DNA from: JAFDBW01 sp963825575
GTDB lineage: Bacteria > Desulfobacterota > Desulfuromonadia > Desulfuromonadales > BM103
Length of the DNA: 64,000 bases
Assembly (NCBI GenBank): GCA_963825575.1
Contig: CAWGUB010000006.1
Span: forward strand, 62,001-126,000
Direction of reading: 5' to 3'
Part shown: piece by piece, positions 51,457 through 59,959 of the stretch
Numbering within the stretch: the first letter of the stretch is position 1
How the letters are laid out: each line of letters starts with the position of its first letter
Notes under the pieces: model-generated
Databases searched by the model: none
What the model was told of the DNA's origin: nothing
Seen by the model: the letters and a program-made list of their open reading frames with translations, nothing else
Position numbers and translations under genes: made by a program

Positions 51457-52092
51457 ATGAGTAAAAAAGATCGTCAGATGCAGAAGCCTTTTGGCAAACG
51501 GCTGGTTCCATGGCTCATCCTCGTTGTTGTCCTGTTTGTTGTCGGTCTTGTGATCGGTACCTTGCCAAACGGCGAGCCACCGGAAAAAACCACCCCTGCC
51601 GCTGAGGTTTCGCAGACGGCGACGAGGGAGATTGTCCTCTACTTCGCCTCGAGTGACGGCCAGACCCTGGTCGCGGAGTCGCGGCAGATCGACGGGTGCG
51701 TGCTCGATGAGGAGTGCTTGAGCGATGCGGTCCAGGCCCTGATTTCAGGGCCATCGGGAGAGATGGTGCCGATTATGCCACCCCGGACGACCTTGCGAAA
51801 CCTGACTGTTGTCGATAGCCTCGTCCAGGTCGATTTCAGCCGGGAACTGATCGATGCCCATCCCGGGGGGACCCAGAGTGAACTGCTCACGGTCTATGGT
51901 CTGGCCGATACCCTGACCGTCAACTTCCCCCACCTCCGGCAGGTTCAGATTCTCGTCGAAGGTGTTCCTGTCGCAACTCTAAAAGGGCATGTCGATCTTC
52001 GCCAGCCCATCTATCCTGATTTCAGCTTCGTCGAAGAGGGGGCGGCTCCGATCGGCAGCATGAACAGCCTGCCCGCCGGAGGCGACGAGTGA
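51457..52092 (+). CDS. GerMN-domain membrane-anchored protein
   Basis: A 211-residue protein. A basic N-terminus and one membrane helix (about 14-34, LVPWLILVVVLFVVGLVIGT) are followed by a GerMN domain: IVLYFASSDGQTLVAESRQI, DAVQALISGPSGE, TLRNLTVVDSLVQVDFSREL, TVYGLADTLTVNFPHLRQVQ with ILVEG. In Bacillus GerM is a sporulation and germination lipoprotein; in non-sporulating deltaproteobacteria the function is unknown but the murI neighbourhood hints at envelope work. It overlaps metH by four bases (GTGA). Confidence 0.9.
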   Translation: MSKKDRQMQKPFGKRLVPWLILVVVLFVVGLVIGTLPNGEPPEKTTPAAEVSQTATREIVLYFASSDGQTLVAESRQIDGCVLDEECLSDAVQALISGPSGEMVPIMPPRTTLRNLTVVDSLVQVDFSRELIDAHPGGTQSELLTVYGLADTLTVNFPHLRQVQILVEGVPVATLKGHVDLRQPIYPDFSFVEEGAAPIGSMNSLPAGGDE

Positions 52093-54503
52093 CCAACTTC
52101 CACAAGGCGATCGCCGAAAGGGTCCTGGTTCTGGATGGCGCCATGGGGACTTTACTTCAGGAACGGGGCCTGCCGCCGGGAGGCTGTCCTGAAGAAATGA
52201 ACCGGGTTGCACCCGACGCAGTCGTCGGCATTCATGCCGAGTACGCTGAGGCAGGAGCCGATATCCTCGTCGCCAACAGTTTTGGCGGCAACCGGGTCAA
52301 GTTGGCCAACTACGGCCTGGAAGATGCGGTTGATGAGCTGAATCGTCGAGCCGTGGCGTTGGCAAAAAAAGCAGGGCACGCCGGAATCTTTGTCGGTGGT
52401 TCAGTAGGTCCTACAGGACGATTCGTCGAACCAGTCGGTGATGCCGGTTTCGATGAAATGATTGATATCTTTGCCGAGCAGATTTCCTCCCTCGCCGGTG
52501 CCGGTGCCGACCTGATCTCTTTCGAAACCTTTCTCGATATCCGTGAACTGCGTGCCGGAGTCATTGCCTGCCGCGATGTCTGTGATTTGCCGATTATCGC
52601 CCAGATGACTTTCGATGATGCTGGGCGTACCGTGCTCGGAACCCCCCCCGCTGCCGCTGCCGTCACCCTGGACGCTTTGGGGACCGATGTCATCGGCTCT
52701 AATTGCGGTCTCGGTATCGACGGTATCCATGATGTGCTTGCTGAAATGCGCCAGGTCACACCCAGGCCCTTGATTGCCCAGGCCAATGCCGGCCTGCCGA
52801 TCTTGAAAGACGGTCAGACGATTTTCCCCGGCACGCCGGAGGAACTGACGGCCTATCTTGAGCGACTGGTTGCCCTCGGTGTGCGTGTCATCGGTGGCTG
52901 CTGTGGCACGACCCCGAAACATATCAGGGTGCTGCGCGCCGCGCTCAATGCTTGCCCCCAGGGCTGGACGTCACCACCCCGTCGCGCTTTTCTATCCAGC
53001 CGCAGTGCTGTCGCAGAGTTTGGTGGCGATGCTCCCTGTGCACTGATCGGTGAACGGATTAACCCGACCGGCAAGAAAAAGTATACCGAAGAGTTGCGGT
53101 TGGGGAAAACGGCATACATCCGTCGTGAGGCAACGGCCCAGGTTGCCGCCGGCGCTGATTTTCTTGATGTCAATTGCGGCGCTCCCGGCGTCGATGAAGC
53201 CGAGGCCCTGGAGCGGGCGGTCTATGCTGCATCAGGCGCCAGCTCAGCCCCCCTGGTTATCGATACTTCCGATCCGATTGCCCTGGAGCAGGCCCTTAAA
53301 GCTGCCGACGGCAAGGTTCTGATCAATTCGGTCAACGGCGAGGCAAAGAGCCTGGCGCGGGTTTTGCCGCTCGCCCGGCGCTATGGCGCCGCGTTGATCG
53401 GCCTGACTCTCGATGAAGACGGTATCCCTGAAACTGCGGAAGGGCGTGTTGCAGTTGCCAGGCGGATTCAAGAGGCAGTTCTTGCTGCGGGATTGCCCGA
53501 GCAGGACCTGGTGATCGACTGTCTGACCCTGACTGTGTCTGCTGAACAGAAACGAGCACTCGAGACCCTCCGCACATTGCGCCTGGTGCGGGACCAGCTC
53601 GGCTTGGCAACGGCGCTTGGCGTCAGCAATATCTCCTTCGGCTTGCCGTCCCGCCCGGTCCTCTCCTCGGTGTTTTTTGCCATGGCTTTGGAGGCCGGTC
53701 TCAAGGTCGCAATCATCAATCCAAAGGATGAGCGAATGATGGATGCGTACCGTTCGGCCATGGTCCTGCTCGGTTATGATCAACGGGCCGAAAGTTACAT
53801 AGCAGATTATGCCGGACAGGTCATGCCTGCACAGCCTTTGATCGGGCAGGATGCCACCTCTCCGGACATTTGTCAGCGGCTCTCTGCGGCAATCATTGGT
53901 GGTGACAGCGAAGGGATTGTGGCGCTTGTCGAACAGGCCCTTCAGGATGGACTGGATGCCATGTCGATCAGCAACCAGGGGCTGCTGCCAGGGCTCGAGG
54001 AGGTTGGACGCCGGTTTGCCGACAATCGCATCTTCCTGCCACAGGTCATGCAGTCGGCCGAGACGATGCAGTCAGCGTTCGGCTACCTGAAAAAAGTCAT
54101 GGCGGGTCAGACCGGTCCATCGCTGGGCCGGATCCTGATGGCGACCGTCGAGGGCGACATTCACGATATCGGCAAGAATATCGTTTGCACCCTTTTGGAA
54201 AATTACGGCTTCGACGTGCTTGATCTCGGCAAGAATGTCCCGGCGACGCGGATTCTTGAGGTTGCTCTGGCCGAGAAAGTTGATGCAGTGGGCCTGTCCG
54301 CTCTGATGACAACTACCTTGCAGCAGATGGATGTCACCTTAGGTAAACTCAGGGAAGCCGGGGTCAAGGTGTTCACCATGGTCGGTGGGGCCGTGGTCAG
54401 TCAGGAGTATGCGGACAGTATCGGTGCCGATATCTATGCCCGGGATGCTGTTGAGGGCGTGGCCAAGCTCAAGCAGTTGCTGGGGGTCGGGAGCCTTGAG
54501 TGA
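52089..54503 (+). CDS. metH: cobalamin-dependent methionine synthase without reactivation domain
   Basis: An 804-residue protein starting at GTG. The homocysteine-binding barrel (about 1-290) has zinc ligands in GSNCGLG and GGCCGTTPKHI. The pterin-binding barrel (about 315-570) starts ALIGERINPTGKKKYTEELR and has DVNCGAPGVDE. The B12 cap and Rossmann domain (about 600-800) hold ATVEGDIHDIGKNIV, whose histidine ligates cobalt. The C-terminal S-adenosylmethionine-dependent activation domain of E. coli MetH (1227 residues) is absent, so another protein must reactivate oxidised cobalamin. Confidence 0.95.
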   Translation: MTNFHKAIAERVLVLDGAMGTLLQERGLPPGGCPEEMNRVAPDAVVGIHAEYAEAGADILVANSFGGNRVKLANYGLEDAVDELNRRAVALAKKAGHAGIFVGGSVGPTGRFVEPVGDAGFDEMIDIFAEQISSLAGAGADLISFETFLDIRELRAGVIACRDVCDLPIIAQMTFDDAGRTVLGTPPAAAAVTLDALGTDVIGSNCGLGIDGIHDVLAEMRQVTPRPLIAQANAGLPILKDGQTIFPGTPEELTAYLERLVALGVRVIGGCCGTTPKHIRVLRAALNACPQGWTSPPRRAFLSSRSAVAEFGGDAPCALIGERINPTGKKKYTEELRLGKTAYIRREATAQVAAGADFLDVNCGAPGVDEAEALERAVYAASGASSAPLVIDTSDPIALEQALKAADGKVLINSVNGEAKSLARVLPLARRYGAALIGLTLDEDGIPETAEGRVAVARRIQEAVLAAGLPEQDLVIDCLTLTVSAEQKRALETLRTLRLVRDQLGLATALGVSNISFGLPSRPVLSSVFFAMALEAGLKVAIINPKDERMMDAYRSAMVLLGYDQRAESYIADYAGQVMPAQPLIGQDATSPDICQRLSAAIIGGDSEGIVALVEQALQDGLDAMSISNQGLLPGLEEVGRRFADNRIFLPQVMQSAETMQSAFGYLKKVMAGQTGPSLGRILMATVEGDIHDIGKNIVCTLLENYGFDVLDLGKNVPATRILEVALAEKVDAVGLSALMTTTLQQMDVTLGKLREAGVKVFTMVGGAVVSQEYADSIGADIYARDAVEGVAKLKQLLGVGSLE

Positions 54504-54704
54504 TGGAAAATGGGGAAGGGGATAAAGGGGAGAGAACTTTCCTGTTAAATTTAAGGCTTATTGAGGCCTTGCGCTGATTTTTAGCCTGTGCGAAAATGAC
54601 GAGTTAACAAGAAAATCTTTTGCATCTTCAGGGCCAGCTGCCCGAGTATGGATAAACGGCTAAAGCTCTATCCTGTTCAAATGGAATCACGGAGAACAAC
54701 GCAG

Positions 54705-55232
54705 ATGGTTGCCGGCTTTAACCACAATTTTCGCTACCAGGGCGAGGTCTACCACATCCAGACCGAGGACAGTGGAATGTTCAGCCCCAACATCGTTACC
54801 TTGCTTTACCAGGGAGGGACGATCCTCGCCTCGAAGAAAACCTCCTATGCCGACATTGCCAAGATCGATAATCTTGAGCAGGTCGTCGAAGAGTTAATGA
54901 AAGAACAACACAAGAACATGTTGCGAGGGCTCAAATCCGGCGAGTTTGACGAGGTGATTAAACGCTTCAAGGCGGGCAATAAAGGGATCCAAAAGGCCTC
55001 AGAGGCAGCGGCGGTGAGCAAACCAACCACGGTCGAAAAACAGGTTGCTCAGGATTCAACGTCTCTTCCGCCACGTCCGATTGTCGCTCCCGTTACTTCA
55101 TCACAAGCACAAACCGGAGGAACTCCACCTAAGGCCCCCTCTCCTCCAGTCCCCGAACGGGGCCCGGCCCCGGCAGTCGAGGTGAGTCTTGACGAAGTGA
55201 TTCTCTCCTACCTGATCGGGGACGAGGAGTAG
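54705..55232 (+). CDS. conserved deltaproteobacterial protein of unknown function
   Basis: A protein of 175 residues if started at 54705 (MVAGFNHNFRYQGEVYHIQT), where GGAG is ten bases upstream; frames from 54648 or 54681 are possible. The first 80 residues (VYHIQTEDSGMFSPNIVTLL, GGTILASKKTSYADI) match a small domain I recall from deltaproteobacteria and myxobacteria. A Pro/Ser-rich low-complexity linker (about 110-165) and a short acidic end (SLDEVILSYLIGDEE) follow. The function is unknown. Confidence 0.75.
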   Translation: MVAGFNHNFRYQGEVYHIQTEDSGMFSPNIVTLLYQGGTILASKKTSYADIAKIDNLEQVVEELMKEQHKNMLRGLKSGEFDEVIKRFKAGNKGIQKASEAAAVSKPTTVEKQVAQDSTSLPPRPIVAPVTSSQAQTGGTPPKAPSPPVPERGPAPAVEVSLDEVILSYLIGDEE

Positions 55233-55324
55233 TGCGAAGTGCGAGACGCGTGACCAGAGAAGCTGAACACAAGGGCCGAAAGTCTCGAAACAATATTAGA
55301 TAAAAGAGCTCACGGGTAATACTT

Positions 55325-55840
55325 GTGACTAGTAAGCCTGCAAATGACAATCAACGCGGCGCGATCCTGCTTTTGCTTTTGGTGATGGTGGTGGTTATGG
55401 GCCTCGCGGCTGGTATGGCAGGGGAATCATGGCGCAGCACCGTGCAGAGGGCCCGGGAAGCCGAGCTGCTCTGGCGGGGGCAACAGTACCAGAAGGCGAT
55501 TGGCAGCTACTATTCCGTCAGGCAGGGTCAGCAGATGTTTCCGGCAAAACTGGAAGACTTGTTGCGAGACCCACGTTTCCCGCATGTGGTACGGCACTTG
55601 CGCAAACTCTATAACGATCCGATCACTGGAGAAGACTTAAAGCTGGTAAAAGATCCGTCTGAACGTATCATTGGTGTGCGCAGCAGCAGCGACCTTGAGC
55701 CTTTCCGCAAGGACGGCTTCCCCAAAGCCCTCGATAAACTGAAGGGGAAAGAAGCCTACAATGAATGGGAGTTCGTGTTTGAGTTGCCGAAGCAGAAAAC
55801 GCCGAAGCGACCTGCCATCACAACATCTGGGCAACAGTAG
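55325..55840 (+). CDS. type II secretion/pilus pseudopilin-like protein
   Basis: A 171-residue protein starting at GTG. A short polar N-terminus, NDNQRGAILLLLLVMVVVMG, precedes one hydrophobic helix, as in prepilin-like proteins, although the glutamate at position 5 after the glycine is missing. The rest contains RAREAELLWRGQQYQKAIGS, YSVRQGQQMFPAKLEDLLRD, and LRKLYNDPITGEDLKLVKD, typical of the small GspG-like proteins of this order. It is followed 25 bases later by the haem-motif kinase gene. A role in secretion or pilus assembly is inferred from the family only. Confidence 0.8.
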   Translation: MTSKPANDNQRGAILLLLLVMVVVMGLAAGMAGESWRSTVQRAREAELLWRGQQYQKAIGSYYSVRQGQQMFPAKLEDLLRDPRFPHVVRHLRKLYNDPITGEDLKLVKDPSERIIGVRSSSDLEPFRKDGFPKALDKLKGKEAYNEWEFVFELPKQKTPKRPAITTSGQQ

Positions 55841-55864
55841 CTGAACCCTTAAGAACAGGACACG

Positions 55865-57364
55865 ATGTTCATCAGAAGCCTGGTCGGTCGAATCATAATC
55901 CTTTCATTCCTGCTCTTCCTTATTGCGATCGGCAGTGTGACCCTGTTTCATATCCGCCGTGAACATACCCATATAACTGAAACCAGCCTGCATACTGCGG
56001 ACCTGATGATGTCAGTAATCGAGAGGTCCATCAGCAGTTCAATGAGTACCGGCAATACGCGCGATGTTCAGACGATCCTGGAGATGGTCGGAAGCGACCC
56101 GCGGCTTGCCGGAGTACGGATTTTTCACCCCGACGGCCGAATCCTGAAGTCTTCGGAGCCGAACGAAATCGGCCGACGGGTTGATCCTCACAGCCTGGGC
56201 ACCTTCCTCCAGGGGCAACAGCACGATATCTTCCGCAGTTCGGCCGGTGGCGAAGTCATGGGTGTCGTCAAACCTATTTTTACCGAGCCGCGCTGTACGC
56301 CTTGCCACGGCCCTGGTCGACGGGTGCTCGGGGTCTTGAACCTCGATCTCTCCCTGGGGCAGATGGAAAGCCAGTTGCTGGAGACCTCGCAGTTCTTCGG
56401 TTTTACCATGCTGGCCATGGTGTTGCTTCTGACTGGCGGGGTCTCTCTGATCTTCCATCGCTTCGTCCGCATGCCATTGAAAACCATATCGGCAAAAATG
56501 GCGCAGGTGGAGGAAGGCGATCTCACGGTCCGTCTGCAACCGCAAAGCGAGGACGAAGTGGGTAGCCTGGCGGCCAGTTTCAACTCGATGGTTGACCGCT
56601 TGAGTGAAGCCAATGATGAACTTCAGCAATGTCACTATCAGCAGATGGAGCGTGTTGATCGCCTCGCCTCGGTCGGTGAGATGTCTGCCGGCATAGCCCA
56701 TGAGATAAAAAACCCCCTCGCAGCGATCAGCGGTGCAATCTCGGTTCTTTATGATGGCTTTGACAAAGAAGATCCCCGTCGAGAAGTTATCAGCAAGGTT
56801 CTTGAACAGATCGCTCGACTCGACAAGGCGGCTACCGACTTGCTCTTTTTTGGGCGGCCCGGCAAGCCGAGTTTCGAGTTCGTCGACACCAACGATCTGC
56901 TCAACAAGACGATGTTTTTCGTCAGTCAGCACCCAGAAGCGAAGAATGTTCACCAAAACAAGGAATTTACGCGTCATTTGCCACCTGTTTGGGTTGACGC
57001 GAAGCAGCTGCAACAGGTATTTTTCAATATAATAATAAACGCCATACAGGCAATGAAAGATGGTGGTACTCTGCTCCTGCAGACCGACTTGATTGATGAT
57101 CAGGGAAAGCAGGTTGTCAGGGTTATGGTCGGCGACTCCGGTCCGGGGATCAAGCCAGAGGTTCTGGACAAGATTTTTACGCCATTTTTTACCACCAAGA
57201 CCCAGGGTACCGGACTCGGTCTGGCTATATGTCGACAGCTCATAGAGCAACAGGGCGGTACGATTGAGATCAAGAGCCGTGTCGGAGAGGGGTCCCGCGT
57301 TTTGATTAATTTACCGGTCAGCGCCGACGCTGTTTCGTTTAAGAGCGAGGATCAACGTGCGTAA
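55865..57364 (+). CDS. sensor histidine kinase with periplasmic c-haem motif
   Basis: A 499-residue membrane kinase. TM1 (about 7-30) and TM2 (about 178-197) bracket a periplasmic domain of some 145 residues that contains CTPCH (144-148), a single c-type haem attachment site, in EPRCTPCHGPGRRVLGVLNL. HAMP (about 199-250), HisKA with AGIAHEIKNPLAAISG (His279) and a HATPase domain with GLGLAICRQLIEQQGG follow. The haem probably senses redox state or a gas. It overlaps the next gene, a sigma-54 regulator, by eight bases, so they form a cognate pair. Confidence 0.95.
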   Translation: MFIRSLVGRIIILSFLLFLIAIGSVTLFHIRREHTHITETSLHTADLMMSVIERSISSSMSTGNTRDVQTILEMVGSDPRLAGVRIFHPDGRILKSSEPNEIGRRVDPHSLGTFLQGQQHDIFRSSAGGEVMGVVKPIFTEPRCTPCHGPGRRVLGVLNLDLSLGQMESQLLETSQFFGFTMLAMVLLLTGGVSLIFHRFVRMPLKTISAKMAQVEEGDLTVRLQPQSEDEVGSLAASFNSMVDRLSEANDELQQCHYQQMERVDRLASVGEMSAGIAHEIKNPLAAISGAISVLYDGFDKEDPRREVISKVLEQIARLDKAATDLLFFGRPGKPSFEFVDTNDLLNKTMFFVSQHPEAKNVHQNKEFTRHLPPVWVDAKQLQQVFFNIIINAIQAMKDGGTLLLQTDLIDDQGKQVVRVMVGDSGPGIKPEVLDKIFTPFFTTKTQGTGLGLAICRQLIEQQGGTIEIKSRVGEGSRVLINLPVSADAVSFKSEDQRA

Positions 57365-58730
57365 TACAAGAATACTTGTTGTTGATGATGAACATTTGAT
57401 CCGCTGGTCGCTGGAGCAGTCGCTGCTCAAGCAGGGCTACGAAGTGGCCACCGCAGCCAGTGGCGAGGAAGCTCTCAAGCAGGTCCAGGAGGAGGCTCCG
57501 GAACTGGTGCTGCTCGATATCCAGCTGCCCGGCATGGATGGTCTCGAGGTCCTGCAGAAGGTCAAGGAAATTGACAGCGAAATTATAGTGGTCATGGTAA
57601 CGGCCCTCGGTGTTCTCGAGACTGCTGTCAAAGCGATGCGTCTCGGCGCCCACGATTACATCAACAAGCCGTTCAATCTTGACGAGCTGTCGATTATCGT
57701 CAAGAAGGCCCTCGAAACCCGCCAATTACGGAAGGAAGTTGCTCATCTGCGCTCCGCCCAGGAGAACAAGTTCGGTATCGACAATATCATTGGTGACAGC
57801 CGCCACATGAAGCAGGTCCTCGATATGGTGCGCAAGGTGGCGAAGAGTGATGCCAGTACGGTACTCATCCAGGGGGAGAGCGGTACCGGCAAGGAATTGA
57901 TCGCCAGGGCTATCCACATGGAAAGCGCCAGAAAAGACAAACCATTCATGGCGATCAACTGTGCCGCTGTACCCGAGACCTTGTTGGAAAGCGAATTAAT
58001 GGGTCACGAAAAAGGGGCCTTCACCGATGCCAAGAACCAGAAGCGCGGCCTCTTCGAGATGTCCGATGGCGGCACTATCTTCCTCGACGAAATTGGCGAT
58101 ATGGAGATGGGGATGCAGGCCAAGCTGCTGCGCATTCTCGAGGAGCGTACTTTTCGCCGGGTCGGCGGTACCAAGGAGATCCCGGTCGATGTGCGTATCG
58201 TTTCAGCAACCAACCAGGAGCTCCTGAAGAAGATCGAAGAAAAGACTTTTCGCAACGACCTCTACTATCGGCTTCAGGTGATTCCGATTTACCTGCCGCC
58301 ACTGCGCGAGCGGCGTGAAGATATCATGCCGCTGGTTGAATTCTTTATCCGTTATTACAGCAAGGAGTTCGGTAAAACCGTTACTGGCATCTCCAAGATG
58401 GCACGCAAGTTCCTTGAGGAGTACGAATGGCCCGGTAATGTCCGCGAACTGCGCAACATTATCGAACGAGCGATCATTCTCGAGAACGAAGAGACGCTCA
58501 TGCTTGAGCACCTGCCCCGGGAGTTGGTCTCCAAGACCGGCGATATCGCTTCCGGGCCAACGAGCCTGCGGATCCCACCGGAGGGGATCGATATCGAGGA
58601 TGTTGAGCGGGAGTTGATACGCCAGGCTCTCGAAATTTCCGATGGCAACCAGTCAAAAGCTGCCCAGAAACTCAACCTCGGGATCGATGCTTTTCGTTAC
58701 AGGATGAAAAAATTCGGTTTTTTAAGCTGA
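57357..58730 (+). CDS. sigma-54-dependent response regulator (NtrC type)
   Basis: A 457-residue regulator starting at GTG inside the kinase gene. The receiver (1-120) has phospho-acceptor Asp54 (LVLLDIQLPGMD) and Lys104. The AAA+ domain (about 145-385) has Walker A GESGTGKE (173-180) and GGTIFLDEIGD. The sigma-54 contact loop is GAFTDA (220-225) rather than GAFTGA, a variant found in other working regulators. A Fis-type helix-turn-helix, GNQSKAAQKLNLGIDAFRYR, ends it. Its target genes should carry -24/-12 promoters; I saw none with confidence here. Confidence 0.95.
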   Translation: MRNTRILVVDDEHLIRWSLEQSLLKQGYEVATAASGEEALKQVQEEAPELVLLDIQLPGMDGLEVLQKVKEIDSEIIVVMVTALGVLETAVKAMRLGAHDYINKPFNLDELSIIVKKALETRQLRKEVAHLRSAQENKFGIDNIIGDSRHMKQVLDMVRKVAKSDASTVLIQGESGTGKELIARAIHMESARKDKPFMAINCAAVPETLLESELMGHEKGAFTDAKNQKRGLFEMSDGGTIFLDEIGDMEMGMQAKLLRILEERTFRRVGGTKEIPVDVRIVSATNQELLKKIEEKTFRNDLYYRLQVIPIYLPPLRERREDIMPLVEFFIRYYSKEFGKTVTGISKMARKFLEEYEWPGNVRELRNIIERAIILENEETLMLEHLPRELVSKTGDIASGPTSLRIPPEGIDIEDVERELIRQALEISDGNQSKAAQKLNLGIDAFRYRMKKFGFLS

Positions 58731-58939
58731 GCGACATGACTGTCGCTTAACGGAATCGGGCCGGTGGCAAAGGTAAAAGCCTGGATGCCGCGCCCCTTGT
58801 CGATCTGGCGGCGAATTTCATGATCCCCCCGAAAGTGTTTGTTGTCGGTCCCCTCGGTATATTGCTCACCAAGCCAGCGAAACGCATCAAACTCCAGAAA
58901 GCCACCGTCCTCCGAGGCTTCTTCCAGTAAGGTTCCTAT
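58697..58939 (-). pseudogene. possible gene remnant, unrecognised family
   Basis: On the minus strand about 80 codons stay open from just after a TAA at 58940-58942 to a TAA at 58697, with no ATG or GTG near the 5' end. The translation looks protein-like: FLEFDAFRWLGEQYTEGTDN, then KHFRGDHEIRRQIDKGRGIQ and AFTFATGPIPLSDSH. The 3' end overlaps the response-regulator gene by some 34 bases. It reads as the C-terminal remnant of a lost gene; I cannot name the family. Confidence 0.4.
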
Positions 58940-59119
58940 TTATAAAGGAAAAGTTGCATATCCACTGGAAGCCAGGTGCCGGGCAGCGAGAAAACTGATC
59001 AGGTCCTATCCCATATGCCCAGCCTTTTTCTGATAGAATTTAGTGGCGCTTGCCTCACTCATGCACCGTCTGGAGAAAAGAGGCGACCCTCTGTGAATTC
59101 AAAATGAGAGGAGGAAAAG
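58940..59119. other. intergenic leader of the hydrolase gene
   Basis: No gene seen. GAGGAGG lies 8-14 bases ahead of the hydrolase start. Confidence 0.3.
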
Positions 59120-59899
59120 ATGGTAACGAATACTCTGGCATACGATGAGCAGGGTCTGGGCCTGCCGGTGGTCTTGGTCCATGGCTTTCCGTTAAATCGC
59201 AGGATGTGGCAGCCACAGATTGGGGTATTGGCAAGTTCCGGGTGTCGAGTAATCTGCCCCGACCTGGAGGGGTTCGGCGAGAGCCCGCTTTCTGGCCAGC
59301 CGGTGACGATGTCTCTGTACGCCGATGGGTTGATTCGGCTGTTTGATCGCCTCGATATCGACAAGGCCGTGGTCGGTGGCATGTCGATGGGAGGATACGT
59401 GTTGCTCAACCTGGTCGAACGGTTTCCGGAACGGCTGCTGGGGGCAATCTATCTGGTGACCCGTGCGGCGGCCGACGATGCCGCCGGCAGGGAGAAGCGG
59501 ACCATGCTGGCGGCAGAGGTCGAGAACGGCAGCCTGTTGGCCGTGCCGGATGCGTTTGTCCAGGTGCTGTTTGCACCGCAGACAACACAGGAAAAACCGG
59601 AACTGGTCAGCGAGGTCAGGCAGTGGATGGAATCTACGCCTGCGAAGGGGATGATTGGCGGTCTGCTGGCGATGCGTGACCGCGTTGATTACATCGAGCG
59701 GCTGGATGGATTAAATGTCCCGTCTCTGGTAGTTGGTGCCGAACTGGATATGGCTGTGCCGCCCGAACATGCCCGGATCCTGGCTGGTGGGTTGCCGGAT
59801 GCCGAGTTAAAAATAATCCCTGGTGCCGGTCATATGGCCAATCTGGAGCGACCGGATCTGTTCAACCAAACCCTACTCGAATTTCTTGCAAAGTTTTAA
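59120..59899 (+). CDS. alpha/beta hydrolase
   Basis: A 259-residue hydrolase. LPVVLVHGFPLNRRMWQPQI gives the HG oxyanion loop (about residue 21-22), VVGGMSMGGYVLLNLVERFP the nucleophile elbow G-M-S-M-G with Ser95 or so, VVGAELDMAVPPEHA the acid, and IPGAGHMANLERPDLF the catalytic histidine. The cap is short. Nearest relatives are esterases or pimeloyl-ACP-esterase-like enzymes; the substrate cannot be told. GAGGAGG precedes the ATG, and no operon partner is evident. Confidence 0.9.
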   Translation: MVTNTLAYDEQGLGLPVVLVHGFPLNRRMWQPQIGVLASSGCRVICPDLEGFGESPLSGQPVTMSLYADGLIRLFDRLDIDKAVVGGMSMGGYVLLNLVERFPERLLGAIYLVTRAAADDAAGREKRTMLAAEVENGSLLAVPDAFVQVLFAPQTTQEKPELVSEVRQWMESTPAKGMIGGLLAMRDRVDYIERLDGLNVPSLVVGAELDMAVPPEHARILAGGLPDAELKIIPGAGHMANLERPDLFNQTLLEFLAKF

Positions 59900-59959
59900 G
59901 GGACGAGCGACGCGGGACGCGACCATCTTCTTTAACCTCTCTCTGCGTCGAACATGCCT

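Noticed and set aside
56039..57250. 403-residue open frame antisense to the haem-motif kinase
   Set aside because: The kinase has complete HAMP, HisKA and HATPase motifs; the antisense frame has none.
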